NCBI GenBank assembly: GCA_937894725.1
Contig: CALAYL010000099.1
Span: forward strand, 1-38,501
Direction of reading: 5' to 3'
DNA length: 38,501 nucleotides
From: an uncultured Bacteroidota bacterium
GTDB lineage: Bacteria; Bacteroidota; Bacteroidia; Chitinophagales; LD1
Part shown: positions 17,464 to 26,148 of the stretch, one piece after another
Position numbering within the stretch: the stretch's first letter is position 1
Layout: each line of letters begins with the position of its first letter
Translations under genes and position numbers: made by a program
Notes under the pieces: model-generated
Database searches by the model: none
Told to the model about the DNA's origin: nothing
The model's input: the letters and a program-made list of their open reading frames with translations, nothing else

Positions 17464-18453
17464 CTAGGCAAAAGGAGTTACGTAATGATCAGATTTTGGG
17501 GCTATTGCCAATCTTACCCATTTTCCTGCAGTTTCTGCATGGTTGCGCACGGCTAGTCGCTCTGCATTGCAAGGACCATCACCATTTATGACACGCTTAA
17601 ACTCATCCCAATCTGGATCACTAAATTGCCATACGCCAGTAGTAGGATCTTTTTTCAAATTAGGGTCAGGAAAGGATAGTCCAAGCTCTGCGATTTTAGG
17701 TACATATTGGTCTAAAAACTGATTGCGCATATCGTCATTGGAGGCTAGCTTTACTTTCCAACGCATCAATTTTTCTGAATGCTGCGAAGCTACATCGGGT
17801 GGGCCAAAAAAGTGAAGCAGTGGGCGATACCACCTATTTATAGCCGCTTGAAGCATGCCGCGTTGAATCTTGCTACCTGTAGCAAGATAGACTACATTGT
17901 CATGACCTTGTTTGAGATGAAAACTTTCTTCGTAACAAATCCGCTCTAATGCTCTGCAATAAGGACCATACGAGCCTTTGGAATTGATGACTTGATTGAC
18001 GATAGCTGCGCCATCGACCAAAAAGCCGATAACGGCTATATCCGCCCATGTTTCTGCAGGATAGTTGAATACATTACTGTATTTTGACTTTCCCGAACAA
18101 AGGTCAGCTAACATTTGCTCGCGCGACTTTCCTAATGTTTCGGCTGCACTATACAATAGCTGACCATGCCCTATTTCATCTTGCACTTTCGCAATGAGTG
18201 CAAGTTTTCTTCTAAAATTTGGCGCACGAGTAATCCATGTTCCTTCAGGAAGTGCCCCTATGATTTCGCTATGCGCGTGCTGCTCTATCATACGCAGCAA
18301 TTGCTTACGATACTCCGCAGGCATCCAATCGTGAGGTTCTATTTTTTCGCCCCTGGCAATCCGCTCCTCAAATTCAGCTAGCTTTTCACTATCATCCAAG
18401 TTATTATCGATGTGTTTAGCATCTTCTGGTGAGATATACGCATTTCCGTACAT
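17464..18453 (-). CDS. paaA: Phenylacetyl-CoA 1,2-epoxidase catalytic subunit PaaA
   Basis: 329 residues, a normal PaaA length. PaaA is the di-iron catalytic subunit of the PaaABCE monooxygenase that epoxidises phenylacetyl-CoA. Visible features are WMPAEYRKQLLRMIEQHAHSE, with E63 a likely iron ligand; the DEIGH motif (E93, H96) after RKLALIAKV; and the second ExxH in CYEESFH (E176, H179). All fit the ferritin-like four-helix site. The other subunits (paaB, C, D, E) and paaG/Z/J/K are not adjacent: the flanking genes are a surface lectin protein and a divergent LysM protein. It is therefore isolated here. The promoter at 18478-18508 suggests it is transcribed on its own. Confidence 0.93.
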   Translation of the reverse strand: MYGNAYISPEDAKHIDNNLDDSEKLAEFEERIARGEKIEPHDWMPAEYRKQLLRMIEQHAHSEIIGALPEGTWITRAPNFRRKLALIAKVQDEIGHGQLLYSAAETLGKSREQMLADLCSGKSKYSNVFNYPAETWADIAVIGFLVDGAAIVNQVINSKGSYGPYCRALERICYEESFHLKQGHDNVVYLATGSKIQRGMLQAAINRWYRPLLHFFGPPDVASQHSEKLMRWKVKLASNDDMRNQFLDQYVPKIAELGLSFPDPNLKKDPTTGVWQFSDPDWDEFKRVINGDGPCNAERLAVRNHAETAGKWVRLAIAPKSDHYVTPFA

Positions 18454-18477
18454 GGTGTGTGTGTTTTTATATACCTA

Positions 18478-18508
18478 CGAATATAGTAGTAATCTCTTTA
18501 TTATACAA
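18478..18508 (-). promoter_or_regulatory. Bacteroidota-type promoter of paaA
   Basis: On the minus strand TTG (18506-18508), a 20-nt spacer and TATATTCG (18478-18485) fit TTG-N20-TANNTTNG. The spacing is the same as for the ABC-F gene. Confidence 0.65.
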
Positions 18509-18578
18509 GCCTAAATGTACCTATTTGAAACTTTAGGTTTTAAGACTCGTATATACACTCACTTAAAAATAAACCCAA

Positions 18579-19919
18579 ATGAAAAAGTCAATTTTTACCT
18601 TACTTATAGCTAATATCGCTTTAATAGGTTTTGGACAAAATCAAAAAACCCACAAAGTAGAGGCTAAAGAAACCTTTTATTCTATTGCAAGGCTTTATGA
18701 CATACCTGCCAAAGAGCTAATGAAAGTAAATCCGAAATTTGCGCCAGAGTACAAGTTAAATCCCGATGATATTTTGATTATCCATACGGACCAATCAAAA
18801 GTAGAAGAGCAGCTCAATCAAACCGTAGTAGATATGGCTACCCCTGCTATGAATCTACAGCTACCCACTACGCATACTGTCGAAAAAGGACAAACGCTTT
18901 ATTCTATAGCTCGCCAATACAACACTGATGCCAAAGAGCTCATGAAGTTGAATCCGAGATATAGTCCTGCCTTTTCGCTAAAAGTAAAAGATGTAATAGT
19001 ACTAACTGCAAACGCAAATCAAACTATAGCCCCTATACAAAAAGAACAGCAAAAGGAGATAGCAAATGTGCCTAAAAACGATATAGAGAGAACACTAGAT
19101 ACAAAAAAGGATTTGGCTATTCACAAAGTAGAAAAAGGACAAACATTATACGCTATAGCTAGACTATACAATGTAAGCCCAAAGGACCTTATGGCGCTCA
19201 ATCCTAGCTATGGCCCAAGTTTTTCGCTCAACGTAAATGACAAGGTTGCAATTAGTGCTACTGTAGCACCTAACGACTTGAGAAATAATGAGACACAAGT
19301 TAATGTAGAAGAGCAGAAAAAACCTAAGGAACGCAGAACTAAAACGGCCCCTATACCAAAAGATGCAAGCTCAGATGCAACTCGTCAACTATTTGAAATA
19401 AATGTAGTCAAAATACACTACACTAAGGCGGGACAAACACTAGCTTCTATTTCTAATCTCTATAAAATCAGCATAGGCAGTTTGATGCGGATAAATAATA
19501 TTACTAACTCATCTCAAAAATTTAATGAAGGAGAAAAGGTTTTCCTATCGGATAATGTAGCAGAACTATCTGCAGTGGCTCAGCAAAATCAGGAAACTGT
19601 AGCTGCCGCAAACAGGTCGATACATGACTCTACACTTATACCTGCAAGCTATTTCAAGGCTAGCGATAAAGAAGCCCTCACAGCTAAAAACAACACCACA
19701 GATAAGTCATTTTTGAAACTAATCGAGTATCAAGTACAGAAAAAAGAAACGCTACTTGACATAGGCAATCGATACGGCATTTTGATAACCAAAATAATGG
19801 AGCTAAACAAAATGCAAACCGTAAAACTAAAAGCAGGTCAGCGCATTTTTATTGATGCGGAGTGGATATACCCACAAGCAGCCACTAAATTGGGCTCTTT
19901 AAATACGGCTGAGCTCTAA
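18579..19919 (+). CDS. Secreted protein with five LysM domains
   Basis: 446 residues with a signal peptide (MKKSIFTLLIANIALIGFGQ) and five LysM peptidoglycan-binding modules at about 25-69, 99-142, 182-225, 280-323 and 384-425. Modules 1-3 are close copies (HKVEKGQTLYSIAR-Y, then ELMKLNP); modules 4 and 5 are more diverged. The linkers are rich in Gln, Lys, Thr and Pro. No hydrolase, NlpC/P60 or peptidase domain is visible before, between or after the modules, so the protein may be a wall-binding scaffold. It converges with the pspC gene (3-bp gap between stops) and is divergent from paaA. Confidence 0.88.
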   Translation: MKKSIFTLLIANIALIGFGQNQKTHKVEAKETFYSIARLYDIPAKELMKVNPKFAPEYKLNPDDILIIHTDQSKVEEQLNQTVVDMATPAMNLQLPTTHTVEKGQTLYSIARQYNTDAKELMKLNPRYSPAFSLKVKDVIVLTANANQTIAPIQKEQQKEIANVPKNDIERTLDTKKDLAIHKVEKGQTLYAIARLYNVSPKDLMALNPSYGPSFSLNVNDKVAISATVAPNDLRNNETQVNVEEQKKPKERRTKTAPIPKDASSDATRQLFEINVVKIHYTKAGQTLASISNLYKISIGSLMRINNITNSSQKFNEGEKVFLSDNVAELSAVAQQNQETVAAANRSIHDSTLIPASYFKASDKEALTAKNNTTDKSFLKLIEYQVQKKETLLDIGNRYGILITKIMELNKMQTVKLKAGQRIFIDAEWIYPQAATKLGSLNTAEL

Positions 19920-19922
19920 TCG

Positions 19923-21641
19923 TTACTTAATAGTAACGCCTTTGTTATTAATCTTTATCTGCACGTTTTTATTAGCAATATTGAAAACTGAGTCATTTAT
20001 CTCAATGCTTTCATCGTCCATGTCATTTTCGTTATCATCCTCTATTTCACTATTGTTTTTGATGTTGAGCGACACTATTTCTCCAGCAACATTTTGAAAC
20101 TCCAGGTAAGATTGTCCTTCACTAGGATCGATATCCTCAAATTTCTCTTCAAGATTAAAAGCCTCGTTCAAAAGCTGTACCTTTTTGTCGCGTGGTACAT
20201 AGATGATGTACGTGATAGCTTGTTTTCTGAATGCTGCCTTTTTGTTAATCTCTACCACTCGTTGAAGTTTTAGGATAGAATCTACTTGTATGGGCGAAGA
20301 GGTGATTACCGATTGGCTGTTTTTCTTTGCTTCTACTTTATTACTGCCTCTAGCACTCACTTTCCTGACTATATGAAATTGATCGTCCTGACTAGCTTTG
20401 AGCTCTATCGAAGCTACGCCAATAAGAAATCCGTTTTCTGTTTTTTCAAAAAAGTGATCATGCATCACAAAATCAAAGTTGTCTTCATCGATTTCAACTT
20501 GAGGGCTTTCTTCAAAAGATAGACTATCTTCTTTGGCGATTATGTAAAGCGTATTGCTACTCGGCTGTACAATGGCTAGCTTCTCTGTAGTGTTTTCGCT
20601 TGATTTAAATTTGCTGAAAAAATTGAGCTTCATCATCGCTCCTCCGCCCACCGACACTATCCATAAAACAAGAGATACAATCCATAACCACTTTGGAGAT
20701 TTGATTTTTGATGAAAATAAAAACGAAGCCGAGCCATACATAACCCAAAATAAAGGGATTCCAAAAGCGAAGAGTGCAAGTATTACGGATATCCAATAAG
20801 AAGTTGTGTTTTCAAAGAAAAGATGCAAATACTCTTGCAGATGCCCTGTACCTATAAACGACATTCCGAAGGCCATTGAAACATAGGCAATCAAAAAGAA
20901 AATCGAAATAAAAAATACAAATACTGAAATTATTTTCAAAATACCTATGGCCAATACTTTACCTATGTGAAAAACTTTGGCGAAAAGACTATTTACTCCA
21001 CTAGCGTCATCTATTTGCTCACCAAATTTAGCCACTGCAGATTTCACTTCTTTTTCGATAGCATCAAGCGTGACGGGTTCGCCTCGCATCTGCAATTTAT
21101 CCGCATAGGTGACTGCCTTAGGCACCAGCAGCCATAAAATAAAATACACTAAGATGGCTGTGCCAAAACTCATCCAAAGCAATAATACAAATGCAAGTCG
21201 AGCCCACAATGGTTCATTGAACCCAAAATAATGACATAGCCCTGCAATCACACCGCCTAAAACCTTGTTTTCTTCATCTCGAAATAGCTTTCTTGCTCCT
21301 TTGGTAGTAGATTGAGAGCCTGTAGCACTATCCTCATTTTTTGCATTATCGGCAGATGCGTTTTCTGTTTTTTCTGTCACCTCCCCTATCTCTTCAGGAT
21401 GGCCCAGTTGCTCGATCACAGCCGCTACGTCTTCTATTACAATAACCTGCTTAGTCTTATTAATTTTTGACGAAAATACTTCTGCCATTCTCGCTTCAAT
21501 ATCTTCCATTATCTCCTTTTGCTCTGTCAAATTGGTAAATCGTGACTTGAGCCTTTCTATATATTGATTGAGCAGTTGAAATGCATCTTCATCTATCGTA
21601 AAAGGCATGCCTCCCAGGTGAATATGAATTGTCTTTTTCAT
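19923..21641 (-). CDS. PspC-domain membrane protein
   Basis: 572 residues. The N-terminal ~90 residues (MKKTIHIHLGGMPFTIDEDA, then DIEARMAEVF) are the cytoplasmic region typical of Bacteroidota PspC proteins. The PspC domain lies at about 117-176 (KVLGGVIAGLCHYFG, then FILWLLVPKA). More membrane helices follow at about 228-258, 282-310 and 320-342, then a soluble C-terminal domain of about 230 residues ending in acidic DDNENDMDDESIEIND. PspC proteins take part in envelope-stress responses; this one's exact job is unknown. It lies 23 bp downstream of padR on the same strand, so the two are almost surely one operon. A 7-bp hairpin (19921-19938) overlaps its stop codon. Confidence 0.88.
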   Translation of the reverse strand: MKKTIHIHLGGMPFTIDEDAFQLLNQYIERLKSRFTNLTEQKEIMEDIEARMAEVFSSKINKTKQVIVIEDVAAVIEQLGHPEEIGEVTEKTENASADNAKNEDSATGSQSTTKGARKLFRDEENKVLGGVIAGLCHYFGFNEPLWARLAFVLLLWMSFGTAILVYFILWLLVPKAVTYADKLQMRGEPVTLDAIEKEVKSAVAKFGEQIDDASGVNSLFAKVFHIGKVLAIGILKIISVFVFFISIFFLIAYVSMAFGMSFIGTGHLQEYLHLFFENTTSYWISVILALFAFGIPLFWVMYGSASFLFSSKIKSPKWLWIVSLVLWIVSVGGGAMMKLNFFSKFKSSENTTEKLAIVQPSSNTLYIIAKEDSLSFEESPQVEIDEDNFDFVMHDHFFEKTENGFLIGVASIELKASQDDQFHIVRKVSARGSNKVEAKKNSQSVITSSPIQVDSILKLQRVVEINKKAAFRKQAITYIIYVPRDKKVQLLNEAFNLEEKFEDIDPSEGQSYLEFQNVAGEIVSLNIKNNSEIEDDNENDMDDESIEINDSVFNIANKNVQIKINNKGVTIK

Positions 21642-21664
21642 GTTTATTTTTTTGAGTTAATTAT

Positions 21665-21997
21665 TTAAAGTTGTTGTTTAATTATTTTTTCTACCGCATT
21701 TGTCTGTAGTATATATGCAGCAGTGAGTTCTTTTAGAAAAACTCTGCCCGTTTCAGTTAGTGTAAAATATTTACGTGGCGGACCAGAAGTTGACTCTTCC
21801 CATCGATAACTCAATAATCCTTCATTTTTCAACCTGGTGAGTAAAGGATATAACGTGCCTTCTACTATCAATAGCTGAGCATCTTTAAGAGCCGCTATTA
21901 TATCACTAGCATATTTCTCATTTTCTGCCAACACAGATAGAATACAAAACTCGAGTACCCCTTTTCGCATTTGCGCCTTACTGTTTTCAATATCCAT
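21665..21997 (-). CDS. PadR-family transcriptional regulator
   Basis: 110 residues, normal for a short PadR (PadR-s2) protein. It has the winged helix-turn-helix (RKGVLEFCILSVLAENEKYASDIIAAL), the recognition region VEGTLYPLLTRLKNEGLL, the wing with SGPPRKYFTLTETG, and a C-terminal dimerisation helix. PadR proteins usually repress their own operon and a membrane-protein partner. The paired pspC gene 23 bp downstream is a common Bacteroidota arrangement. The palindrome over its promoter (22013-22060) is a likely autoregulatory operator. Confidence 0.92.
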   Translation of the reverse strand: MDIENSKAQMRKGVLEFCILSVLAENEKYASDIIAALKDAQLLIVEGTLYPLLTRLKNEGLLSYRWEESTSGPPRKYFTLTETGRVFLKELTAAYILQTNAVEKIIKQQL

Positions 21998-22012
21998 ATT
22001 TTCTATTTACAA

Positions 22013-22060
22013 TACAAAGATATATCTTTTGTACAGTATTATGCAATGCAAAGTACTGTA
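22013..22060 (-). promoter_or_regulatory. padR-pspC promoter with overlapping palindromes (likely PadR operator)
   Basis: On the minus strand TTG (22044-22046), a 21-nt spacer and TATCTTTG (22015-22022) form a promoter. A perfect 14-bp palindrome, AAAGATATATCTTT (22016-22029), covers the -7 element, and its flanks (TACA/TGTA) extend it with one offset base. A second inverted repeat, TACAGTA (22032-22038) with TACTGTA (22054-22060), spans the spacer and -33 region. Dimeric PadR repressors bind such sites; binding is inferred. Confidence 0.6.
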
Positions 22061-22137
22061 TTTTCACAACATCTTGTTTATCAATGACATTAAATTTTGA
22101 AAAGAAGAAAAGAAGAAAAGAATTTGAAGAAAAAAGC

Positions 22138-22155
22138 GCCAAATGAGAATTTGGC
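22138..22155 (+). other. Short stem-loop upstream of the DUF3078 gene
   Basis: GCCAAAT (22138-22144), GAGA loop, ATTTGGC (22149-22155): a perfect 7-bp stem closed by a GNRA-type tetraloop, about 50 nt before the ATG at 22204. No T-tract follows, so it is not an obvious terminator. Function unknown. Confidence 0.4.
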
Positions 22156-22203
22156 ATAAAATTCGATATTTGCAGATAAATTTTGTTTAATAAAAAAATA
22201 ACC

Positions 22204-23310
22204 ATGAAAAAACAAATACTCTCTAGTTTGATAATTTTCTCTTCAATCGGCTTTGCGGTAGCCCAAGGGGATGTAGTAAAAGAACTTAAAGAAGCTAAAG
22301 ATCTTCGTGAAGTAGCTGTAAAAGCTGCGCAAGTAGATACCGCTCAAAAAAAATGGAAATTTGGTGGCAGCGTAGCACTCAATTTTGGACAAGTAGCCCT
22401 AGTCAACTGGGCCGGTGGTGGACAAAACTCCATCTCTGTACTACTCAATGGCAATGCTTTTGCGAACTATAAAAAAGGCCGTTGGGCATGGGATAATAGC
22501 TTAGTAGCATCGTGGGGTATCATAGCACAGGGGAAAATTAGGGATTTGAAAAACAATAAATTTCCGGTTAGAAAGAATCAAGATCTTTTGCAAGTAACCT
22601 CCAAAGCGGGCTATGGCATCGACAAAAAGAACAAATGGTTTGTAGCAGGTCTGGCCGATTTTAGATCACAATTTACCAATGGATATAACTATCCGGGCGA
22701 TTCTGTAAAGGATAGAGTGTCTTCATTTGCTGCTCCAGCCTACCTCACCCTCACTGCAGGTATCAACTATAAGCCTGTAGATTGGTTTTCTGTTTATCTC
22801 TCGCCAGTAGCGGGAAAGTTAACTTTTGTAACCAAAGATGTACCTGGTGCTGTATCGAGAAACGATATTGACGAAACACAATACGGTGTTGATTTGGGAA
22901 AAGTAATGAGAGCTGAATTTGGCGCATACCTTAGAGCGGATTTGCAAAAAGACATCTTCAAAAATGTAAATCTTAAAACATCTATCGAATTGTTTCAAAA
23001 CTACCTAGAAAAGAAAAAACTAGACGTAATTGTAGATCAAGAAATAAAGGATGTAATAGCTGCGGGTGGTACACCTACTGCTGACCAATACAAAAAACAA
23101 TATTATGATAATAGAACCAATACTGACATCAACTGGAATACGATGATTACGTTCAAAATCAATAAATTTTTGCAGGCATCTTTGGAGACACAACTTATTT
23201 ATGATCATGACATCTCAGTACCTAAAACAAGAGGAGATGGCACAGCATACAAAGGAAGAGGTACTCAGTTTAGAGAAGCTTTCAACCTTGGTATTGGCTA
23301 TAAGTTTTAA
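22204..23310 (+). CDS. DUF3078 family protein (predicted outer-membrane beta-barrel)
   Basis: 368 residues with a signal peptide (MKKQILSSLIIFSSIGFAVAQ). Mature-region motifs typical of DUF3078 are WKFGGSVALNFGQVALVNWAGGG and NGNAFANYKKGRWAWDNS. The alternating aromatic/polar strands and the terminal FNLGIGYKF (aromatic last residue) fit an outer-membrane barrel. The function of the family is unknown. I chose the ATG at 22204, because the in-frame TTG at 22183 would put residues ahead of a normal signal peptide. A strong terminator follows 20 bp after the stop. Confidence 0.88.
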   Translation: MKKQILSSLIIFSSIGFAVAQGDVVKELKEAKDLREVAVKAAQVDTAQKKWKFGGSVALNFGQVALVNWAGGGQNSISVLLNGNAFANYKKGRWAWDNSLVASWGIIAQGKIRDLKNNKFPVRKNQDLLQVTSKAGYGIDKKNKWFVAGLADFRSQFTNGYNYPGDSVKDRVSSFAAPAYLTLTAGINYKPVDWFSVYLSPVAGKLTFVTKDVPGAVSRNDIDETQYGVDLGKVMRAEFGAYLRADLQKDIFKNVNLKTSIELFQNYLEKKKLDVIVDQEIKDVIAAGGTPTADQYKKQYYDNRTNTDINWNTMITFKINKFLQASLETQLIYDHDISVPKTRGDGTAYKGRGTQFREAFNLGIGYKF

Positions 23311-23330
23311 CCAAAAAACCAATACGAAAT

Positions 23331-23363
23331 AAAAAAGGGTATCGAATGTCGATGCCCTTTTTT
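23331..23363. terminator. Bidirectional intrinsic terminator between the DUF3078 gene and clpC
   Basis: A 15-bp stem (AAAAAAGGGTATCGA with TCGATGCCCTTTTTT, one T-G wobble) and a 3-nt loop. The A/T ends give a T-tract on both strands, serving both convergent genes. Confidence 0.9.
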
Positions 23364-23383
23364 ATTTACCTGATAATGTAAAA

Positions 23384-25924
23384 TTACTCTGTTTCAGCAT
23401 TCCTTTTTTTCTTAGGTACTTGATGTTTTACAGTGAGTTTTCCGCCCTCTTTATCTGTATCTAGCTCAAAAACATCTCCTTGCTTTGCATTTGCCCTCAA
23501 CAATTCCTCCGCCAATGGATCTTCGACATACTTTTGAATAGCTCTATGCAAAGGCCTTGCACCATAAGCTGGATCATAACCCTTTTCAGATAAAAATGCT
23601 TTGGCACTTTCGCTGAGAGTGAGTTCGTAGCCCATTGCTTTTACCCTTCCTATCAAGTCGCCCATGGCTATATCGATGATTGCATAGATATCTTTTTTCT
23701 CGAGCGAGTTGAAAATAATGATATCATCAATCCTATTGATAAATTCGGGAGAGAAAGTGCGCTTCAACGCTTTAGAAATTACATTCTTTGTCATTTCGTC
23801 TGTAGCATCAGATTTAGCCTTAGTAGCAAATCCCACACCCGTACCAAAATCTTTGAGGTCGCGAGCACCTATATTTGAGGTCATGATAATCAGTGTGTTT
23901 TTGAAATCTACTTTTCTACCCAAACTATCTGTCAAGATACCATCATCAAATACTTGTAGCAAAATATTAAACACATCGGGATGGGCTTTTTCTATCTCAT
24001 CTAGTAGTACAACTGAGTAAGGTTTCCTACGTACTTTTTCGGTAAGCTGACCGCCCTCTTCGTAACCTACATATCCTGGAGGCGCACCTACTAAGCGAGA
24101 TACAGAAAACTTCTCCATGTACTCACTCATATCGATACGGATAAGCGCATCTTCGCTATCAAACATATAGCGGGCTATACACTTGGCTAGCTCTGTTTTT
24201 CCTACCCCTGTTGGACCTAAGAAAATAAACGTACCTATCGGTTTGCTTGGGTCTTTAAGCCCTACTCTATTTCGCTGTATAGCTTTCACCACCTTGGCTA
24301 CAGCATCGTCTTGACCTATTACCGCAGCTTTAATATCGCTGCCCATATTTACGAGCTTACCATTTTCGGTTTGTGCCACTTTGGTCACTGGTATGCCTGT
24401 CATCATAGACACTACTTCAGCTATATCGTCCTCCCCTACTGGAAATTTTGCGTTTTTAGCATCTTCTTCCCATTGCTTTTTGGCATTGTCGAGTCGCTCG
24501 AGTAGATTTTTTTCGGTGTCCCTAAGTTCCGCAGCTTTCTCATATTTTTGCGATTTGACTACCAGGTTTTTTTCGACCTTAATATCCTCTATTTCTTTTT
24601 CGAGTTCTACGATATTTTTGGGTACATGTATGTTTTTGAGATGTACTCTAGCCCCTACTTCATCTAGCACATCGATAGCTTTATCTGGCAAAAACCTATC
24701 TGTAATGTAACGTGTACTAAGCTTTACGCAGGCCTCTATAGCTTCATTTGAATAAATCACATTGTGATAATCTTCGTATTTCGACTTGATGTTAAGTAAA
24801 ATCTGTACCGTTTCTTCAGGCGATGGCGGGTCAATGATTACTTTTTGAAAACGTCTATCTAGTGCTCCATCTTTTTCGATATGCTGACGGTACTCATCTA
24901 GCGTAGAGGCTCCTATACATTGCAGTTCGCCACGAGCAAGAGCTGGTTTAAAAATATTGGACGCATCGAGTGAGCCAGTAGCGCCTCCAGCACCTACAAT
25001 GGTATGTATTTCATCAATAAACAAAATCACATCTTTGTTTTTTTCGAGCTCTGTCATGATTGCTTTCATACGCTCTTCAAACTGGCCTCTGTATTTAGTG
25101 CCAGCTACGAGTGCCGCCAAATCAAGCATGACTACGCGTTTGTTAAACAATACACGAGATACTTTTTTCTGGATGATGCGCAACGCTAAGCCTTCTACAA
25201 TTGCTGTTTTTCCCACACCTGGCTCTCCTATCAATATTGGATTATTTTTTTTTCGTCTTGATAAAATCTGCGAAACTCGCTCTATCTCAGACTCACGACC
25301 TACAATAGGGTCGAGCGCACCCTCTTCGGCTGCCGCAGTTACATCTCTTCCAAAATTGTCGAGTACGGGTGTTCTCGATTTTGAATTACTTACTTTTTTT
25401 GGAGGTTGATTGTAACCACCTCTGCTCTTTTCTTCATCGTAGCCTTCTTCCTCCGATGGGTCATTGGGCAATTCTGATTTTATCTCATTTTGGAGTATAT
25501 CAAGCTCTGCTTTAAACACATCGTAATCAACATCTTGTTGTGACAAAATATTGGTCACTACATTGTCTTTATTTTTCAAAATAGACAACAATAAATGCTC
25601 TGTGCCTATCATCTCAGACTTCATCACTTTTGCTTCTAGAACCGTGATTTTCAACACACGCTCTGCTTGCTTAGTCAAAGGCAAAGAGTTTGGATTATAC
25701 ACCCCCTTAGAGGCCTTATCCTTTACTGAATCTTCGACCATTTTGCGTAGCATCACTAGATCCACCTGCAATGCCTTCAAGGTTTTGAGTGCTATGCCCT
25801 CTCCCTCTCTGATAAGTCCGAGCAAAAGATGCTCAATACCGATATAATCGTGTCCAAGTCGAAGTGCCTCCTCTCTACTGAAAGAAATCACTTCTTTTAC
25901 TTTGGGTGAAAATTTTGCTTCCAT
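23384..25924 (-). CDS. clpC: ATP-dependent Clp protease ATP-binding subunit ClpC
   Basis: 846 residues, a Hsp100 AAA+ unfoldase that feeds substrates to ClpP. The Clp N-domain lies at about 1-145. AAA-1 has Walker A GEPGVGKT at 233-240 and Walker B LFIDEIH. The UVR-type middle region is at about 446-480 (KSQKYEKAAELRDTEKNL). AAA-2 has Walker A GPTGVGKT at 570-577 and Walker B VVLLDEIEKAHPDV. The short UVR middle region separates it from ClpB, whose middle coiled coil is longer. The C-terminus is Lys/Glu-rich. No mcsA/mcsB/ctsR genes are nearby, as is usual outside Firmicutes. The 224 bp before the next gene show no clear promoter match. Confidence 0.95.
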   Translation of the reverse strand: MEAKFSPKVKEVISFSREEALRLGHDYIGIEHLLLGLIREGEGIALKTLKALQVDLVMLRKMVEDSVKDKASKGVYNPNSLPLTKQAERVLKITVLEAKVMKSEMIGTEHLLLSILKNKDNVVTNILSQQDVDYDVFKAELDILQNEIKSELPNDPSEEEGYDEEKSRGGYNQPPKKVSNSKSRTPVLDNFGRDVTAAAEEGALDPIVGRESEIERVSQILSRRKKNNPILIGEPGVGKTAIVEGLALRIIQKKVSRVLFNKRVVMLDLAALVAGTKYRGQFEERMKAIMTELEKNKDVILFIDEIHTIVGAGGATGSLDASNIFKPALARGELQCIGASTLDEYRQHIEKDGALDRRFQKVIIDPPSPEETVQILLNIKSKYEDYHNVIYSNEAIEACVKLSTRYITDRFLPDKAIDVLDEVGARVHLKNIHVPKNIVELEKEIEDIKVEKNLVVKSQKYEKAAELRDTEKNLLERLDNAKKQWEEDAKNAKFPVGEDDIAEVVSMMTGIPVTKVAQTENGKLVNMGSDIKAAVIGQDDAVAKVVKAIQRNRVGLKDPSKPIGTFIFLGPTGVGKTELAKCIARYMFDSEDALIRIDMSEYMEKFSVSRLVGAPPGYVGYEEGGQLTEKVRRKPYSVVLLDEIEKAHPDVFNILLQVFDDGILTDSLGRKVDFKNTLIIMTSNIGARDLKDFGTGVGFATKAKSDATDEMTKNVISKALKRTFSPEFINRIDDIIIFNSLEKKDIYAIIDIAMGDLIGRVKAMGYELTLSESAKAFLSEKGYDPAYGARPLHRAIQKYVEDPLAEELLRANAKQGDVFELDTDKEGGKLTVKHQVPKKKRNAETE

Positions 25925-26148
25925 ATACGCTTAATTGCAATTATTAATCCAAACTTTGATACTGTCACTTTGTCTTAGCAGTATTTACATTTATAAACAA
26001 AGCAATAATAATTTAGACTAACAAAAAAAAATGCAATTTCATCAACATACTGCATGTTTGTGAGCTAATGAGTTGACAAATTATAGAAGTTTCGCAATCC
26101 AAAGATGTGTTTCTAAAATATCATAAAATACTGTTTATTTACAAAACT

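Noticed and set aside
19921..19938. 7-bp hairpin at the pspC stop as a terminator
   Set aside because: The stem is short, overlaps coding sequence and has no T-tract; kept only as a note under pspC.
22183..22203. Extended DUF3078 start at TTG 22183
   Set aside because: It would place seven residues ahead of a normal Lys-Lys signal peptide that begins at the ATG 22204.
24957..25409. 150-codon plus-strand frame over clpC
   Set aside because: Antisense of the conserved AAA-1 region; no promoter or recognisable protein.
26107..26148. Extended GT4 start at GTG 26107
   Set aside because: It adds 14 residues before the family-conserved N-terminal strand; the ATG at 26149 is the natural start.
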